In this document: positions 62,734 through 64,000 of the stretch, one piece after another
How positions within the stretch are numbered: position 1 is the stretch's first letter
Layout of the letters: each line of letters starts with the position of its first letter
Source of the DNA: Oxynema aestuarii AP17
GTDB lineage: Bacteria; Cyanobacteriota; Cyanobacteriia; Cyanobacteriales; Laspinemataceae
Direction: 5' to 3'
Assembly (NCBI RefSeq): GCF_012295525.1
Contig: NZ_CP051167.1
Location: 3,703,501 to 3,767,500, forward strand
DNA: 64,000 nt
Program-made: the position numbers and the translations under genes
The notes under the pieces: generated by a model
Told to the model about the DNA's origin: nothing
The model's input: only the letters and a program-made list of their open reading frames with translations
Databases searched by the model: none

Positions 62734-64000
62734 ATGTCGCCATCGGGTGCCGACGAATACGATCGCGTGCGCGCGAAACTGCGCGAAATTTGGGGATACG
62801 AGGATTTTCGACCGCCCCAAGGGGAAATCGTTCGCACGTTGTTAGAGGGACGCGATGCGGCGATCGTGCTGCCGACGGGGGGCGGTAAGTCGATTTGTTT
62901 CCAACTTCCGGCGCTGTTACAAACGGGCTTAACCCTGGTGGTGTCGCCGTTGGTGGCGTTGATGGAGAATCAGGTGCAGGAATTGCGCGATCGCCGTCTT
63001 CCCGCCGCCTTATTACACGGACAACTCGATCGCCGCGTCCGTCGGGATACGTTAAATGCTATAGAACGTAACCGCTTGCGCTTGTTATACCTATCCCCGG
63101 AAACTTTGCTCAGTCCTCCGGTCTGGGAGCGTTTGTGTCAGCCCCAGGTCAGAATTAACGGCTCGATCCTCGACGAAGCCCATTGTCTGGTGCAGTGGGG
63201 CGATACCTTTCGTCCGGCGTATCGGCGCTTGGGGGCGGTTCGTCCGGCGCTGTTGAAAACGAAGCCGCCGGGAACGAAAATCGCGATCGCCGCGTTTACC
63301 GCAACCGCCGATCCCGAAGCCCAGCAAACGATCGCGACGGTGTTGGGGTTACAACGCCCCCGTCAGTTCCTCTACAGTCCCTATCGAGAAAATTTATACT
63401 TAGCGTTAAAAGTGGCTTGGACGCCGCGCGATCGCCGTCAGAAGTTATTCAAATTTATTCAAAGTCAGGGGAAAACCTCGGGATTGGTTTACGTTCGCAC
63501 GCGGGGAGACAGTGAGAAACTCGCCCGGGAGGCGAGCGCACGCGGGTATGCGGTGGCGGCGTATCACGCGGGGTTGAGTGGGGAGGAACGGCGGGCGATC
63601 GAACGGGGTTGGATCGAGAATCAGTTGCAATTTGTGGTCTGTACGTCGGCGTTCGGGATGGGGGTCAACAAGCCGGACGTGCGCTGGGTGGCTCACTTTC
63701 AGGCGCCCGCCTTACTCTCGGAGTACGTGCAGGAAGTGGGACGGGCGGGACGGGACGGACGATCGGCGCGGGCGTTAACCTTAGTGAGCGAATGTACTGG
63801 GTTGCTCGATCCCGAGGACAAACAACGGCGAGAATCTGTCAGGCGCCAGCAGCGAGAGATCTTCAAGCGATCGCGACAGTTGGCGAAGCAGTTCCCGCAG
63901 CAGGGGGAGGTCGAGGCGATCGCGCGGCAGTTTCGCGAGGGGGCGATCGCCCTGTCGGTACTCCATTGTTGCGGAGGGTTACAATGGCGAGACCCGTTTC
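62734..64000 (+). CDS. recQ: RecQ-family ATP-dependent DNA helicase, 3' end outside window
   Basis: The frame opens with ATG 62734, with GGAGG six bases upstream, and runs open to the right edge (about 422 codons). Helicase motifs: YEDFRPPQGEIVRTLLEGRD (motif 0), VLPTGGGKSICFQLPALL (Walker A), LTLVVSPLVALMENQV (Ia), SILDEAHCLVQWGDTFRP (DEAH box with the RecQ aromatic loop), TATADPEAQQ (III), and in the second lobe YHAGLSGEERR, CTSAFGMGVNKPDVRWV and EVGRAGRDGR (VI). RecQ unwinds DNA 3' to 5' in recombination and repair. Zinc-binding and HRDC domains, if present, lie outside. It is divergent from the GDPD gene (50-bp gap). Confidence 0.95.
   Translation, partial: MSPSGADEYDRVRAKLREIWGYEDFRPPQGEIVRTLLEGRDAAIVLPTGGGKSICFQLPALLQTGLTLVVSPLVALMENQVQELRDRRLPAALLHGQLDRRVRRDTLNAIERNRLRLLYLSPETLLSPPVWERLCQPQVRINGSILDEAHCLVQWGDTFRPAYRRLGAVRPALLKTKPPGTKIAIAAFTATADPEAQQTIATVLGLQRPRQFLYSPYRENLYLALKVAWTPRDRRQKLFKFIQSQGKTSGLVYVRTRGDSEKLAREASARGYAVAAYHAGLSGEERRAIERGWIENQLQFVVCTSAFGMGVNKPDVRWVAHFQAPALLSEYVQEVGRAGRDGRSARALTLVSECTGLLDPEDKQRRESVRRQQREIFKRSRQLAKQFPQQGEVEAIARQFREGAIALSVLHCCGGLQWRDPF

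Overview
The window comes from a cyanobacterium, most likely a filamentous Oscillatoriales-type strain. The sequence is saturated with the octamer GCGATCGC (HIP1) on both strands, inside and between genes. It encodes a PsbP-like photosystem II lipoprotein (CyanoP), a minCDE cluster, IspF of the MEP isoprenoid pathway, large GAF/PAS histidine kinases with bilin-type and LOV-type light-sensing signatures, and a PEP-CTERM-like surface protein. No rRNA, tRNA or CRISPR array was recognised. All family names come from motif recognition by eye; no database search was run.

Layout. 1-13.4 kb is mostly housekeeping: a two-domain histidine phosphatase (cut by the left edge), a CPBP membrane protease, a small membrane protein, a PP-loop protein that may be MurL-like, a DUF427 protein, a zinc alcohol dehydrogenase, a small cysteine-motif protein, Maf, CyanoP, LarB, an oligopeptide-type binding lipoprotein, IspF and a DUF1517 protein. 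14.2-23.3 kb holds two giant convergent sensor kinases: an MHYT-PAS-GAF hybrid kinase ending in receivers and an HPt domain, and a PAS/LOV/GAF kinase. Both carry a GAF domain with the DXCF and Cys-His pair typical of cyanobacteriochromes. 24-32.7 kb has a pseudouridine synthase, a DUF3616 protein, an S2P protease with CBS domains, SbcC and an M48 protease. 32.7-34 kb is a repeat-rich spacer with MITE-like hairpins and a wrecked toxin-antitoxin pair. 34-51.2 kb contains a YkvA-like protein, a pseudo-hydrolase, an MBL-fold enzyme, AroC, a GNAT protein, a third GAF kinase, a free-standing HPt protein, a tandem pair of unknown membrane proteins, a four-carbon acid sugar kinase, a TPR-GT61 glycosyltransferase, MinCDE and a DUF1868-like protein.

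51.3-62 kb is an accessory, decaying zone. It has an IS630-type transposase ruin with a palindromic repeat inside it, two small genes broken by in-frame stops, a PEP-CTERM-like protein, a DUF559 nuclease-like protein whose tail is made of repeat DNA, and clustered hairpin repeats. It also holds one intact 1960-residue protein combining a very acidic N-terminal half, DUF4114, a subtilisin domain, two LysM domains, a CHAP-like amidase domain, two nearly identical SH3b domains and a terminal M23 endopeptidase. This is the most unusual object in the window. Three TGTGA boxes spaced exactly 10 bp apart lie upstream of it, followed by the remnant of an HTH...WD40 gene that lost its middle. The window ends with a GDPD phosphodiesterase and, divergently, RecQ (cut by the right edge).

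Genes that clearly act together are MinC/MinD/MinE (division-site placement). The two light-sensor-like kinases, the third kinase and the HPt protein could share phosphorelays, but no output regulator is encoded here.
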